Shown one piece after another: positions 35,493 through 45,798 of a DNA stretch of 64,000 bases. The notes beneath the pieces were generated by a model, which was given only the letters and a program-made list of their open reading frames with translations, had not been told where the DNA came from and did no database searches. The stretch is from positions 6,153,501 through 6,217,500 of the forward strand of contig NZ_CP063849.1 in NCBI RefSeq assembly GCF_015277775.1, read 5' to 3'. This DNA is from Paludibaculum fermentans (GTDB lineage: Bacteria > Acidobacteriota > Terriglobia > Bryobacterales > Bryobacteraceae). The position numbers were made by a program, and so were the translations under genes. Positions within the stretch are counted from its first letter, which is position 1. Each line of letters begins with the position of its first letter.

Positions 35493-36416
35493 ATGCGTCG
35501 AACCCTACCCCTCCTTTTCCTCATGATCATCACGAAAGTGGCGCTACCGCCCGTATACGCCCAGAAACCGCCCATCGTCCGCGAAGTGCGCGACGCCCTC
35601 GACGTCAAGGACTATGCGGCCGCCCTCAAAGCCCTGGCTGCCGACCGCGCCGCCACCGGCGTCACCCCCTCCTACATCGAAGCCGTCTCCTGGATAGGCC
35701 GCGGCTACCTCGCCGCCAAGAACTACGACCAGGCCGATCACTACGCCGTCGAAGCCCGCAAGCTGGCCCTGGCAGCCCTCAAGCATCGTCAGTTGGATGC
35801 CGAGCCGTCCCTGCCGCTCGCCCTGGGCGCCTCCATCGAAGTGCAGGCCCTGGTACTCGACGCCCGCGGCCAGAAGGCCGAAGCTGTCGCGTTCCTGCAG
35901 CAGGAAGTGAAGGCCTGGCACGCCACCTCCATCCGCGCCCGCATCCAGAAGAACCTGAACCTGATCTCATTGAAGGGCCACGCGGCCCCCGTGCTCGACG
36001 TCCACGAATATGTGGGCGACAAGCCGCCGGCCGTGGCTTCCCTGAAAGGCCGCAAAGTCCTCGTCTTCTTCTGGGCCCACTGGTGCGCCGACTGCAAGGC
36101 CATGGCCGGCGTCGTGGCCCGCCTCGCCCGCGAGTACCCGCAAACGGCGGTCATCGGACCCACCCAGCCTTACGGCTACGCCTCCGGCGGCATGGAAGTG
36201 CCTCGCGCGGAGGAGATCAAGTACATCGACGAAGTCCGCCAGCGCTACTACAAGAACATCCCGGGCCTCACGGTTCCGGTCAGCGAAGAGAACTTTAAGC
36301 TTTGGGGCGCCAGTACCACGCCGACCGTGGCCGTGATTGACGCTCGCGGCATGGTGCGCCTCTATCATCCCGGGAGGATGAGCTATGAGGAACTCCTGCC
36401 CTATGTCCGCGATTAA
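35493..36416 (+). CDS. Exported thioredoxin-like protein with N-terminal TPR-like region
   Basis: Encodes 307 residues. A signal peptide (RTLPLLFLMIITKVALPPVYA) is followed by a helical TPR-like region to about residue 160, then a TlpA/redoxin domain from about 175: VLVFFWAHWCADCKAM, with C198-A-D-C201 in place of the common WCxPC, and TTPTVAVIDARG (cis-Pro). It is probably a periplasmic thiol-disulfide protein. It begins nine bases after the SDR gene and overlaps the start of the unknown gene by 32 bases. Confidence 0.88.
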   Translation: MRRTLPLLFLMIITKVALPPVYAQKPPIVREVRDALDVKDYAAALKALAADRAATGVTPSYIEAVSWIGRGYLAAKNYDQADHYAVEARKLALAALKHRQLDAEPSLPLALGASIEVQALVLDARGQKAEAVAFLQQEVKAWHATSIRARIQKNLNLISLKGHAAPVLDVHEYVGDKPPAVASLKGRKVLVFFWAHWCADCKAMAGVVARLAREYPQTAVIGPTQPYGYASGGMEVPRAEEIKYIDEVRQRYYKNIPGLTVPVSEENFKLWGASTTPTVAVIDARGMVRLYHPGRMSYEELLPYVRD

Positions 36417-37170
36417 CGCCTTTCTTGACGGCATCCTCGACTACGCGGGCCTCTTCCCGCCCGCGCGGCTCGATCTGCCCACTGCGCTCGGCAACTACGA
36501 CTTCTACCACCGCCACCCGCGGGCTTCCGTGCTGGCCCGCTTCGTGCTGCCGCTTGACCTGCTTTCCCAGGCAGAACCCCTGCCCGCCCGCATCGCGCTC
36601 ATCTGCCGCGGCGAAGGCATCCACCTGCCCGACCTGCCTCCCCAGGTCGAAGCCCTCGAAGTCGCCGGATCCCTCTCCACTTCCACGGGGCTGCCCGTCT
36701 TCCACGAAATCGACTGGCGCGGCTCGCTCACCAACCACTTCCCCACCGCCGGAGGCGTCAAGCTGCGCACGGGCGGGCTCACCCCCGACACCATTCCGCC
36801 GCCCGACGCAGTGGAGAGCTTCCTGCTCGAAGCGGCCCGCCGAGCCCTGCCCATCAAATTCACCGCCGGCCTGCACGGCCCCGTGCCCCACGACGATCCC
36901 CAAGTCGGCGCCCGCCTGCACGGCTTCCTCAACGTCTTCGCCGCGGCGTTTGCCGCCTACTCCGGTGAGACGAACCTGGCCGGCTTCATCGCCGCCGCGA
37001 GCTGGGGCGACTTCCAGTTCACCGACACCCACTTCCACGCGGGCCCATTCTCGTTTACTCTCGATGAGATCGTCACGCTGCGCCGCAAGTTCGTCATCAG
37101 CTTCGGGTCCTGCAGCTTTCTGGAACCAATCGAGCACCTGGAACGCCATGGCTTCTTACCATCCGAATGA
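36385..37170 (+). CDS. Unknown protein linked to fumarylacetoacetase
   Basis: Encodes 261 residues. ATG 36385 has GGGAGGATGAG at the right distance, which decides the start although it lies inside the thioredoxin-like gene. I recognise no catalytic motif. Features are: AINAFLDGILDYAGLFPPARLDLP at the N-terminus, GLHGPVPHDDP in the middle, and a C-terminal GSCSFLEPIEHLERHGFLP. It is cytoplasmic (no leader) and overlaps the fumarylacetoacetase start by 23 bases, so a role in aromatic or ketone catabolism is likely but unproven. Confidence 0.75.
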   Translation: MRNSCPMSAINAFLDGILDYAGLFPPARLDLPTALGNYDFYHRHPRASVLARFVLPLDLLSQAEPLPARIALICRGEGIHLPDLPPQVEALEVAGSLSTSTGLPVFHEIDWRGSLTNHFPTAGGVKLRTGGLTPDTIPPPDAVESFLLEAARRALPIKFTAGLHGPVPHDDPQVGARLHGFLNVFAAAFAAYSGETNLAGFIAAASWGDFQFTDTHFHAGPFSFTLDEIVTLRRKFVISFGSCSFLEPIEHLERHGFLPSE

Positions 37171-38331
37171 CCCCACCCTGACGAGCTGGGTCCCCACGCC
37201 GCCAGACCATCCGTTCCCGCTCCAGAATCTGCCGTTCGGAATCTTCGCCCCCAGGCCCGGCGATCCGCGCCCCGGCGTGGCCATCGGCGATCACGTGCTC
37301 GACCTCGCCGAACTCGGCCTGCTCGAAGGCGATTCCCTCAATGACCTGATGGCCCAGGGGCCGGCCGCCTGGCGCGACCTGCGCGCGAAAATCTCCTGGC
37401 TCCTCAACGCCGGCAATCCGGAGCTCCGCGACCACCCCGGCTCTGCCCTCCACCGCAGCGCCGAGGTCGAACTCCTCCTGCCCGCCCGCATCGGCGACTA
37501 TGTCGACTTCTACTCCTCGCTCGAACACGCCACCAACGTCGGCAGCATGTTCCGCGATCCCGCGAATCCCCTGCTGCCCAACTGGCGTTGGCTGCCCATC
37601 GGCTATCACGGCAAAAGCGGCACCATCGCCCTCAGCGGCACGCCCGTCCGCCGCCCCAAGGGCCAACTGACCGCCGACAACCAGACCGCCGTTTACGCGC
37701 CCTGCCGCCGCCTCGACATCGAGCTCGAAACCGGCTTCTTCCTGGGCTCCCACACAGACATCTTCGGCCTCGTCCTCCTCAACGACTGGTCCGCCCGCGA
37801 CATCCAGCGCTGGGAGTATCAGCCCCTGGGCCCCTTCCTGGCCAAGAGCTTCCTCACCTCCATCTCGCCCTGGGTCGTCACCCTCGATGCGCTGGAACCC
37901 TTCCGCGTCGACGGACCCGCGCAGCAGCCCGAGCCCCTGCCGCACCTGCAAACACCGGAGCCCCGCAACTACGACCTCCACCTCGAAGTCTGGCTCCAGC
38001 CCGCCTCCGCGCCCCGCGCCACCTGCCTCGCCCGCACCAATTTCCGCCATATGTACTGGTCGATGAGCCAGCAGCTCCAGCACCTCACCTCCAACGGAGC
38101 ACCGGTCCGTCCGGGCGACCTCTGCGGCTCCGGCACCATCAGCGGCCCCACGCCGGACTCCTACGGTTCTCTCCTGGAACTCGCCTGGAACGGCACGCGG
38201 CCCCTCACGCTGGATACCGGCGAGACCCGCACCTTCCTGGAAGACGGCGACACCGTCACCCTCCGCGGCTGGTGCCAGGGCGCCGGCTACCGCATTGGAC
38301 TTGGCGACGTCACGGGCCAGGTGGTGCCCGC

Positions 38332-38335
<4 letters not shown>
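37148..38335 (+). CDS. fahA: Fumarylacetoacetase
   Basis: Encodes 395 residues from ATG 37148. The start SWVPTPPDHPFPLQNLPFGIF is characteristic, and DYVDFYSSLEHATNVGSMFRD, LPIGYHGKSGTIALSG, ELETGFFLG, LLNDWSARDIQRWEYQPLGPFLAKSF and GDLCGSGTISGP form the metal and substrate site. It cleaves fumarylacetoacetate to fumarate and acetoacetate, the last step of tyrosine and homogentisate degradation. The acetoacetate product fits the next gene, whose start overlaps its stop (ATGA). Confidence 0.95.
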
Positions 38336-40254
<1,919 letters not shown>

Positions 40255-40487
40255 TTCCAGCCACGGCATTTGCAGCCGGTAACTACGGCGTTCTGCTGCT
40301 GGTCCTTTAGTTCTAGTACTTCTAGAATTGAATCCGTAGCTTGGACCTTAAGTGGTCATTGCGGAGGAGGAAGTCGTCGCCGCTGCGTGTCGGAACCTTG
40401 CGCCAAAGTGCGTGTGCCCGCGCCACAGTCCCTCCAACGAATTCCCTCCCATTAGGATTCGCTCATTAGAACGGAAGTCAAATAAAC

Positions 40488-41411
40488 ATGAAACACGTTA
40501 AGACGTTCACGCTCACCACGGCTTTGATTCTTGCCGGATTGGTCATCTTTTCCGTCCCCGTGAAAGCTCAGCCAAAGGCCTCCAGCGGAGCAATTTTCAC
40601 CACGCTGGGCGACGGTACCGCCGTGAACCACAATCAATATTCCTCCACCTGCGCAGTCTTTTTGGATGGCGGCCCCGGCCCCAACGCCCCGGCTCATGCC
40701 GCGGGTCTGGACAATGGTGAGTACTACTTCCAGGTCACTGACCCTAGCGGCAAGACCCTGCTCAGCACCGACATCGTCGCGAACCGGAGATTCCGCGTCC
40801 AGAATGGCGTCATCGTTGCCTATACCGGTGTTGGCGGACCCGTTCACCCCATCGGCCTCGATCAGGATCATCCCGAACTCGGCGCCATCACCATCCGCCT
40901 TGCCAATGCCACTTGCCCCACTGACTTCGCCCAGACACCCAACAACGGCGGCGCCTATAAGGTGTGGGCCACCCCGGTGACCAGCTTCGTCGGCGACCCC
41001 AACCTCGTCGACAACCCGTGCGGCAACGGCTGCTTCCATGGCTTCATGCCTTCCGCGTCCAAGTCGGATAACTTCAAGGCGAAGAACGACTCCGCCACTT
41101 TCTGCCTGAGCGTCGAAAAGCAACTGCAGTTCGTCGACGGCCACACCGGCATCGGCACCGGCTGGTTGTTCAACGTCACAGATCCGCTCGGCGTGGTGAA
41201 TGCTTATTTCACCGACGATAACGGCTTCCTCAATATCTGCGGCCTCGCCGCCGGCGCCTACACAGTGGCTGAGGACCCGAACTCGCAAATCCGGGGACTG
41301 TACGTCAACAGCGTCCAACTGCCGCTCAGCACCACTTACTCCTTCACCTGGGCCGCCGGCCAGACCGCGCCCGTAATCCTCTTCCAGAACCTCTACGGCA
41401 ACCCGTTCTAG
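40488..41411 (+). CDS. Large secreted protein with prealbumin-like (SpaA/Cna-B) segment
   Basis: Encodes 307 residues. A signal peptide (KHVKTFTLTTALILAGLVIFSVPVKAQ) is followed by a Thr/Asn/Gly-rich, Cys-containing body. Residues ~225-260 (GWLFNVTDPLGVVNAYFTDDNGFLNICGLAAGAYTVAED) look like a prealbumin/SpaA-like beta-sandwich repeat as in surface proteins. No catalytic motif is seen. It stands alone after a 233-base spacer, with an apparent hairpin downstream at 41463-41497. Confidence 0.75.
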   Translation: MKHVKTFTLTTALILAGLVIFSVPVKAQPKASSGAIFTTLGDGTAVNHNQYSSTCAVFLDGGPGPNAPAHAAGLDNGEYYFQVTDPSGKTLLSTDIVANRRFRVQNGVIVAYTGVGGPVHPIGLDQDHPELGAITIRLANATCPTDFAQTPNNGGAYKVWATPVTSFVGDPNLVDNPCGNGCFHGFMPSASKSDNFKAKNDSATFCLSVEKQLQFVDGHTGIGTGWLFNVTDPLGVVNAYFTDDNGFLNICGLAAGAYTVAEDPNSQIRGLYVNSVQLPLSTTYSFTWAAGQTAPVILFQNLYGNPF

Positions 41412-41462
41412 GCTTGGCGAGATTCCGTTACAATCCACTCCTTCGGAATCTCCCCACCCGAC

Positions 41463-41503
41463 GGCCAGGGGCGCCTTTCACCGGGCGTCCCCTGGCCATC
41501 CCT
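41463..41503 (+). terminator. Probable terminator hairpin
   Basis: GGCCAGGGG at 41463-41471 pairs perfectly with CCCCTGGCC at 41489-41497, with inner CGCC/GGCG pairing. The T-tract after it is weak. It lies between the secreted protein and the enolase-superfamily gene. Confidence 0.5.
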
Positions 41504-41525
41504 GTCTGTGACATCATGTTCACGC

Positions 41526-42638
41526 ATGAAACGTAGAGCCTTCCTTGGCGCCCTTGGCCTGTCGCCTCTCCTCAAAGGCCTGCCACCCCTCAAAATCACC
41601 GACCTCAAAGCAGTCAACGCCGACGGCTACATCTTCTACCGCCTCTACACCAACGGCGGAGTCACCGGCGTGGGCGAGCCAAGCCCCTCCAACGGACCGC
41701 TCAATGTCACCTTCGTCGGGATGATCAAGCCGCTCATCCTCGGCATGGACGCGTTTCACATCGAAGAGATCTGGCAGAAGCTCTACATCGGCCTCTACAA
41801 GACCCGCGGTCAATCGGCGTCCATGGCCATCTCCGCCGTCGACATCGCGCTCCACGACGTGGTCGGCAAAGCCCTCGGGGTGCCCGTTTCCACGCTCTTA
41901 GGCGGAGCCGTGCGCGACCGCATCCGCATGTACGCCAGCTACACCAGCCGCGACCGCGCCCCCGTCGACCAGGCCAAGCTCTGCGCCGCCGCCATCCAGG
42001 GCGGCTTCACCGCCACCAAGATCAAGATCGCCGCCCGCCACGGCTTCGACGCCGATCCCAAATACCCCGATCACGACATGGTGCGCGAAGTGCGTTCCGC
42101 CATCGGGCCCAAACCCGAGTTCATGGTCGACGCCAACTCGGGCTACAGCGTGCCGCGCGCCATCCAGATCGGACGCATGCTCGAGAAATACGACGTGTTC
42201 TGGTTCGAGGAACCCGTGCCGTTCACTGACTATGCTGCCACCGCGCGCGTCAACGCCGCGCTCGACCTCTTCATCGCCGGCGGCGAACAGGACCACACGC
42301 GCTACGACTTCCAGAAGATCATCGAGGCCGGAGCCGTCGACATGGTCCAGGCCGACGTCACCAAGGCCGGCGGCGTCAGCGAGTGCAAAAAAATTGCCGC
42401 CATGGCCGATGCGGCGGGTCTCGGCTATACGCCGCACGATACCTCGCACAACATCGGCCTGGCGGCCTGCTTACACATGGTGGCGTCCACACCCGTCTGC
42501 CGCTATTCGCAGGAGTTCATCATGGAACCCGGCGGCAAACGCATTCTCAAGACGCCGCTCGTGCCCGAAAAGGGCTTCATCACGCTGCCCACCGGCCCCG
42601 GACTTGGCATCGAAATCGATCCCAGGTACGGAGAATAG
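41526..42638 (+). CDS. Exported enolase-superfamily (mandelate racemase/muconate lactonizing) enzyme
   Basis: Encodes 370 residues from ATG 41526, where a twin-arginine leader (KRRAFLGALGL) starts. TKIKIAARHG (lysine pair), VDANSGYS, WFEEPVPF, GGEQDHT, VQADVTKAGG and PHDTSHNIG show the whole metal and acid/base set (KxK, Asp, Glu, Glu/Asp and His) of the MR/MLE subgroup. Such enzymes dehydrate sugar acids or racemise/lactonise. Periplasmic export is unusual but common for this family in Acidobacteria. Substrate unknown. Confidence 0.9.
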   Translation: MKRRAFLGALGLSPLLKGLPPLKITDLKAVNADGYIFYRLYTNGGVTGVGEPSPSNGPLNVTFVGMIKPLILGMDAFHIEEIWQKLYIGLYKTRGQSASMAISAVDIALHDVVGKALGVPVSTLLGGAVRDRIRMYASYTSRDRAPVDQAKLCAAAIQGGFTATKIKIAARHGFDADPKYPDHDMVREVRSAIGPKPEFMVDANSGYSVPRAIQIGRMLEKYDVFWFEEPVPFTDYAATARVNAALDLFIAGGEQDHTRYDFQKIIEAGAVDMVQADVTKAGGVSECKKIAAMADAAGLGYTPHDTSHNIGLAACLHMVASTPVCRYSQEFIMEPGGKRILKTPLVPEKGFITLPTGPGLGIEIDPRYGE

Positions 42639-42647
42639 CGGGCTGGC

Positions 42648-45053
42648 CTAGAACGACAGCTTCAAGCCGCCCGTCGCCCAGATGCCGGGGGTCCGGAACC
42701 CGTCCTCGAAGTAGCGCTGGTTCGTCAGATTCTCCGCTCGTGTGAAGAACCGCAACGACGTCCGCTCGCTCAGCGGCAGCGTGTAGCTCACGGCCAAGTC
42801 CAGCTTCCGCGGCCCGTCGAACTGATACGGCCGGTTGCCGCTGCCCACGAAGAACGAACCCGAGATGTAGTCGCTCGCGCCCAGGAAGCTCAGCGTCACC
42901 TGCGTGCGCTTCGACACCTGCTGCGTAGCCACCGCCGTGAACATCTGCGGGAATACACGGATCGACCGCAGCGAACCGCCGATCACTCCGCTCTTCCGTT
43001 CGTCCGCATTCGTGTAGGTATAGGACGACGACAGGGTCAGGCTGCGGTACGGCCGGGCCTCGCCCGACACTTCCACGCCGCGTGCCAACCCGCCGCCCAT
43101 ATTCACATAGCCGCCGTAGCGGCCATACGGGTCGTTCACAAGGCCGGCGTAGCCGATCACCTCCTGCAGCCGTGTGTAGAAGTACGAGGCGCTCACGCGA
43201 TACTTCGAGTTCGCGAAGTATTGATCCACGCCGAAGTCGCTCGACACCGTCCGCTCCGGCCGCAGCCGTGGATCGCCCAGCGGGCTGAAGGCTCCGAAGT
43301 AGAACGACGAGCCCAGCCGCTCATACAACGTCGGCGACCGGAACCCGTTGCCCGCGTGCGCGCGCAGCTTCGTCGAGCTCGCCGGCACGAAGTAGCTCAC
43401 CGCCACATCGCCCGTGTACGCATTCGGAGGCGCCGCAAATGTGGCCCCCTGGTACAGCGGAGTGCCACCCGTGAACACCGGCTGCGAGAGCTGGAAGCCC
43501 TGGAACCGGCCGCTCAGGTTCACCTGCAGCCGCTCGCCCAACATCCGGATCTGATCGGTGAAGAAAGCCGAGTGGCTGCGCTGCGTGGCCGAGGCCTTGG
43601 CATCCACGCGCTGCACCGGATCCGGATTCTGGTCGGTCGACGGGTTCTCATAGAACTCCCGTTCCCACTCATATCCGGCGCTCAGCACGTTCCATTTCGC
43701 CAGCACCCAGTCAGCCCGCGCCTGGATCGTATCCAGCCGGCCGGCGAAGATGCTCGACGAATTGTAAGGCGATTGGTAGCCCGAGCCCGCCGGACCGTTC
43801 CTGTTGTCGCGATCCGAGTTCACGGCCTGGTAATTCACCCGGTAGTTGAACCGCGGCGACACCTGCTGGTTCCAGCTCAATAACGAGGAGACCACCAGGC
43901 CCACGCGCCGGCTGTCGGGATCATAAAGGTTCGGGGCAAACGTGGCGTTGCCCCACGAGAACGGCTTGCCTTGATCCGCCAGACGCGCCTGGTCGGCCGC
44001 CAGCGGAATCGCTGGAATCACGGTGGAGGATGGCAGGTTCGCCGCCGGAGCTGCCTGCGGAGTTGAGTTGATCCCTACATTCGCCGAGGTGCCCCACACG
44101 CGGCCGGAGAGCGAAGTGTTGGCCGAAGGGCGCCACAACGCGTAGCCCATCCCGCTGGTGTTGCGGACATTTTCGATTCCGTCGATGCCGCCGTTCACGT
44201 TTAGTTCGGCCAGCCCGGCGCTGTATTGGAACTTGTCGTGCTTCAGGCCGCCGGCTACGCGAGCCATGCCGCGAAACAGGCCCAGGCCGCCGCCTTCGCC
44301 CGTCACTTCGCCGCGCAGCGCGCCGCCGCCCTGGTCCGTCACCAGGTTGATCACGCCCGCCGTGGCATTCGTCCCATACAGCGACGAACCCAACCCGCGC
44401 AGCACCTCAATCCGGTCGGTCCCAATCAACTGCAGGTCGCCGAGAAACGCCGTCGCATCACCCTGCACGCTGGCTGCGTCGCGCAGCCGCATGCCGTCGA
44501 TCAGGACACCCGTATCCGCCGCGCGCAGGCCCCGTGTAAGAATGCGCGTAAATGAACCCGGTCCGCCCAACTGCTGCACACGCAGCCCGGCTGTCAGCTT
44601 GATGGCTTCCGAAAAGGTGATGACCTGCCGCCGCGCCATCTCGCCTGAATCCACCACATCCATCGCCTTGCCGGACTCCGAAGTCGACACCGGATTCGCG
44701 GTGGCCGTCACCAGCACGCGCGACGCCAGCCCGCGAATCTCCAGCTTCAAATCGACCGCCAGGTCTTTCCCTGGTTCGACGGTGATGTTCACGGCGCTGG
44801 CCTGGTCCAGCCCGCCGGTCCGGCCTTCCAGCAGGAACTCGCCGGCCGGGACCTCCTCCATCCGGAAGGAGCCCTGCCCGTCGGCGACCGCCGTCCGCAG
44901 GAACGAACTATCGCGGTTGTAGAGCCGGACGGTGGCGCCGGGCACAGCCGCGGCGGATGGATCGAGCACGCGGCCCGACAGGGTTTGGGTACGAGACGGC
45001 TGTGCGCAGACACACAACGCCGTCAGAAAGGAAAATGTAAGAACGCGAAACAT
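42648..45053 (-). CDS. TonB-dependent outer-membrane receptor, B12-controlled
   Basis: Encodes 801 residues. Signal peptide (FRVLTFSFLTALCVCAQ), a carboxypeptidase-regulatory-like beta-sandwich at 25-100 (LSGRVLDPSAAAVPGATVRLYN), a plug from about 110 (ITFSEAIKLTAGLRVQQLGGPGSFTRILTRGLRAADTGVLIDGMRLRD, IEVLRGLGSSLYGTNATAGVINLVTDQGGG), then a 22-strand-type barrel ending in F (GGLKLSF). A cobalamin riboswitch lies directly upstream, so it is probably a cobalamin (BtuB-like) importer. The start has GGAGGAG close upstream. Confidence 0.9.
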   Translation of the reverse strand: MFRVLTFSFLTALCVCAQPSRTQTLSGRVLDPSAAAVPGATVRLYNRDSSFLRTAVADGQGSFRMEEVPAGEFLLEGRTGGLDQASAVNITVEPGKDLAVDLKLEIRGLASRVLVTATANPVSTSESGKAMDVVDSGEMARRQVITFSEAIKLTAGLRVQQLGGPGSFTRILTRGLRAADTGVLIDGMRLRDAASVQGDATAFLGDLQLIGTDRIEVLRGLGSSLYGTNATAGVINLVTDQGGGALRGEVTGEGGGLGLFRGMARVAGGLKHDKFQYSAGLAELNVNGGIDGIENVRNTSGMGYALWRPSANTSLSGRVWGTSANVGINSTPQAAPAANLPSSTVIPAIPLAADQARLADQGKPFSWGNATFAPNLYDPDSRRVGLVVSSLLSWNQQVSPRFNYRVNYQAVNSDRDNRNGPAGSGYQSPYNSSSIFAGRLDTIQARADWVLAKWNVLSAGYEWEREFYENPSTDQNPDPVQRVDAKASATQRSHSAFFTDQIRMLGERLQVNLSGRFQGFQLSQPVFTGGTPLYQGATFAAPPNAYTGDVAVSYFVPASSTKLRAHAGNGFRSPTLYERLGSSFYFGAFSPLGDPRLRPERTVSSDFGVDQYFANSKYRVSASYFYTRLQEVIGYAGLVNDPYGRYGGYVNMGGGLARGVEVSGEARPYRSLTLSSSYTYTNADERKSGVIGGSLRSIRVFPQMFTAVATQQVSKRTQVTLSFLGASDYISGSFFVGSGNRPYQFDGPRKLDLAVSYTLPLSERTSLRFFTRAENLTNQRYFEDGFRTPGIWATGGLKLSF

Positions 45054-45083
45054 GCGCTCCTCCCTCGAGAGCTACTTGGAGAT

Positions 45084-45101
45084 GCCGGAAACGTTTCCGG
45101 C
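45084..45101 (-). promoter_or_regulatory. Palindromic hairpin in the riboswitch leader
   Basis: GCCGGAAACGTTTCCGGC is a perfect 18-base palindrome between the riboswitch aptamer and the ribosome-binding site of the receptor gene. It probably belongs to the expression platform, although no T-tract follows it, which suggests control of translation or of structure rather than simple termination. Confidence 0.6.
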
Positions 45102-45103
45102 CC

Positions 45104-45290
45104 GACGGCAGGTCTTCGGACTTGTGAGCATGTCCCGGATGACTCCGGGCTTTCCTACGATCCGCGGCTTCCCAAGTGCCCGGGGGCGCTCAGTGCCAAA
45201 CTGCGGAGCTCGTTCTCACTTACCGCTGCGGGGCAGTCCCGGATTCTCACCGGGTTCCCTCTTACGCGGCTGGTTGTTGACGCCAGCCGG
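45104..45290 (-). promoter_or_regulatory. Cobalamin (AdoCbl) riboswitch upstream of TonB receptor
   Basis: On the minus strand the conserved core is visible in order: AGGGAACCCGGTGAGAATCC, GGGACTGCCCCGCAGCGGTAAG, GCACTGAG with an adjoining GC-rich arm, and AGTCCGAAGACCTGCC at the 3' end. These are the cobalamin riboswitch consensus boxes. It lies just upstream of the TonB-receptor ATG, so high cobalamin should turn receptor production off. Exact ends were not determined. Confidence 0.93.
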
Positions 45291-45495
45291 CCAGTCGTAT
45301 TCAGATTATCCCGTCCGTTTTGCCTTCCAGTCAAACTGAAAGTAACCGGGTCCGTGTGAAAGCCCACTAAAGCCGACCAGCCCCGAAGGATCCGCGGAGC
45401 TGCCACACGGTTCCGATTGAGCTCAGTTTGGTATATGCTACCAGTTTGGGAGCATAGTACTGGAATAGATTTATGGGATCAGGACTCCGTCTCCC

Positions 45496-45798
45496 GTGAG
45501 AGTGATCGCGTTGCGGACTCTTCGCGAGTTCTGGGAGAGCGATTCGAAGCATGCGGATTCGAAAGCCCCGTTGCAGGCTTGGTACCACGAAGCGAAATGC
45601 GCAACCTGGTCCAATCCCGCCGCCGTCAAGGCTCAGTACCGCAACGCAAGCATCCTGAAGGAGAGTAGAGTCGTCTTCAATATTGGCGGAAACAAATATC
45701 GCCTGGTCGTCAGGATCAACTACGCCGTCGAGATTGTATTCGTGCGGTTTATAGGGACCCACGAACAATATGACGAGATCGATGCGGAGACCATATGA
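45496..45798 (+). CDS. higB: HigB-type mRNA-degrading toxin
   Basis: Encodes 100 residues from a GTG start at 45496, the most suitable initiation codon for the domain. RVIALRTLREFWE, APLQAWYHEAKCATWSNPAAVKAQYRNASIL, RVVFNIGGNKYRLVVRINYAVEIVFVRFIGTHEQYDEID match the HigB-like (RelE-superfamily) toxin fold, a ribosome-dependent mRNA endonuclease. It overlaps the start of the downstream antitoxin gene by four bases, the classical toxin-antitoxin coupling with toxin first. Confidence 0.9.
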   Translation: MRVIALRTLREFWESDSKHADSKAPLQAWYHEAKCATWSNPAAVKAQYRNASILKESRVVFNIGGNKYRLVVRINYAVEIVFVRFIGTHEQYDEIDAETI

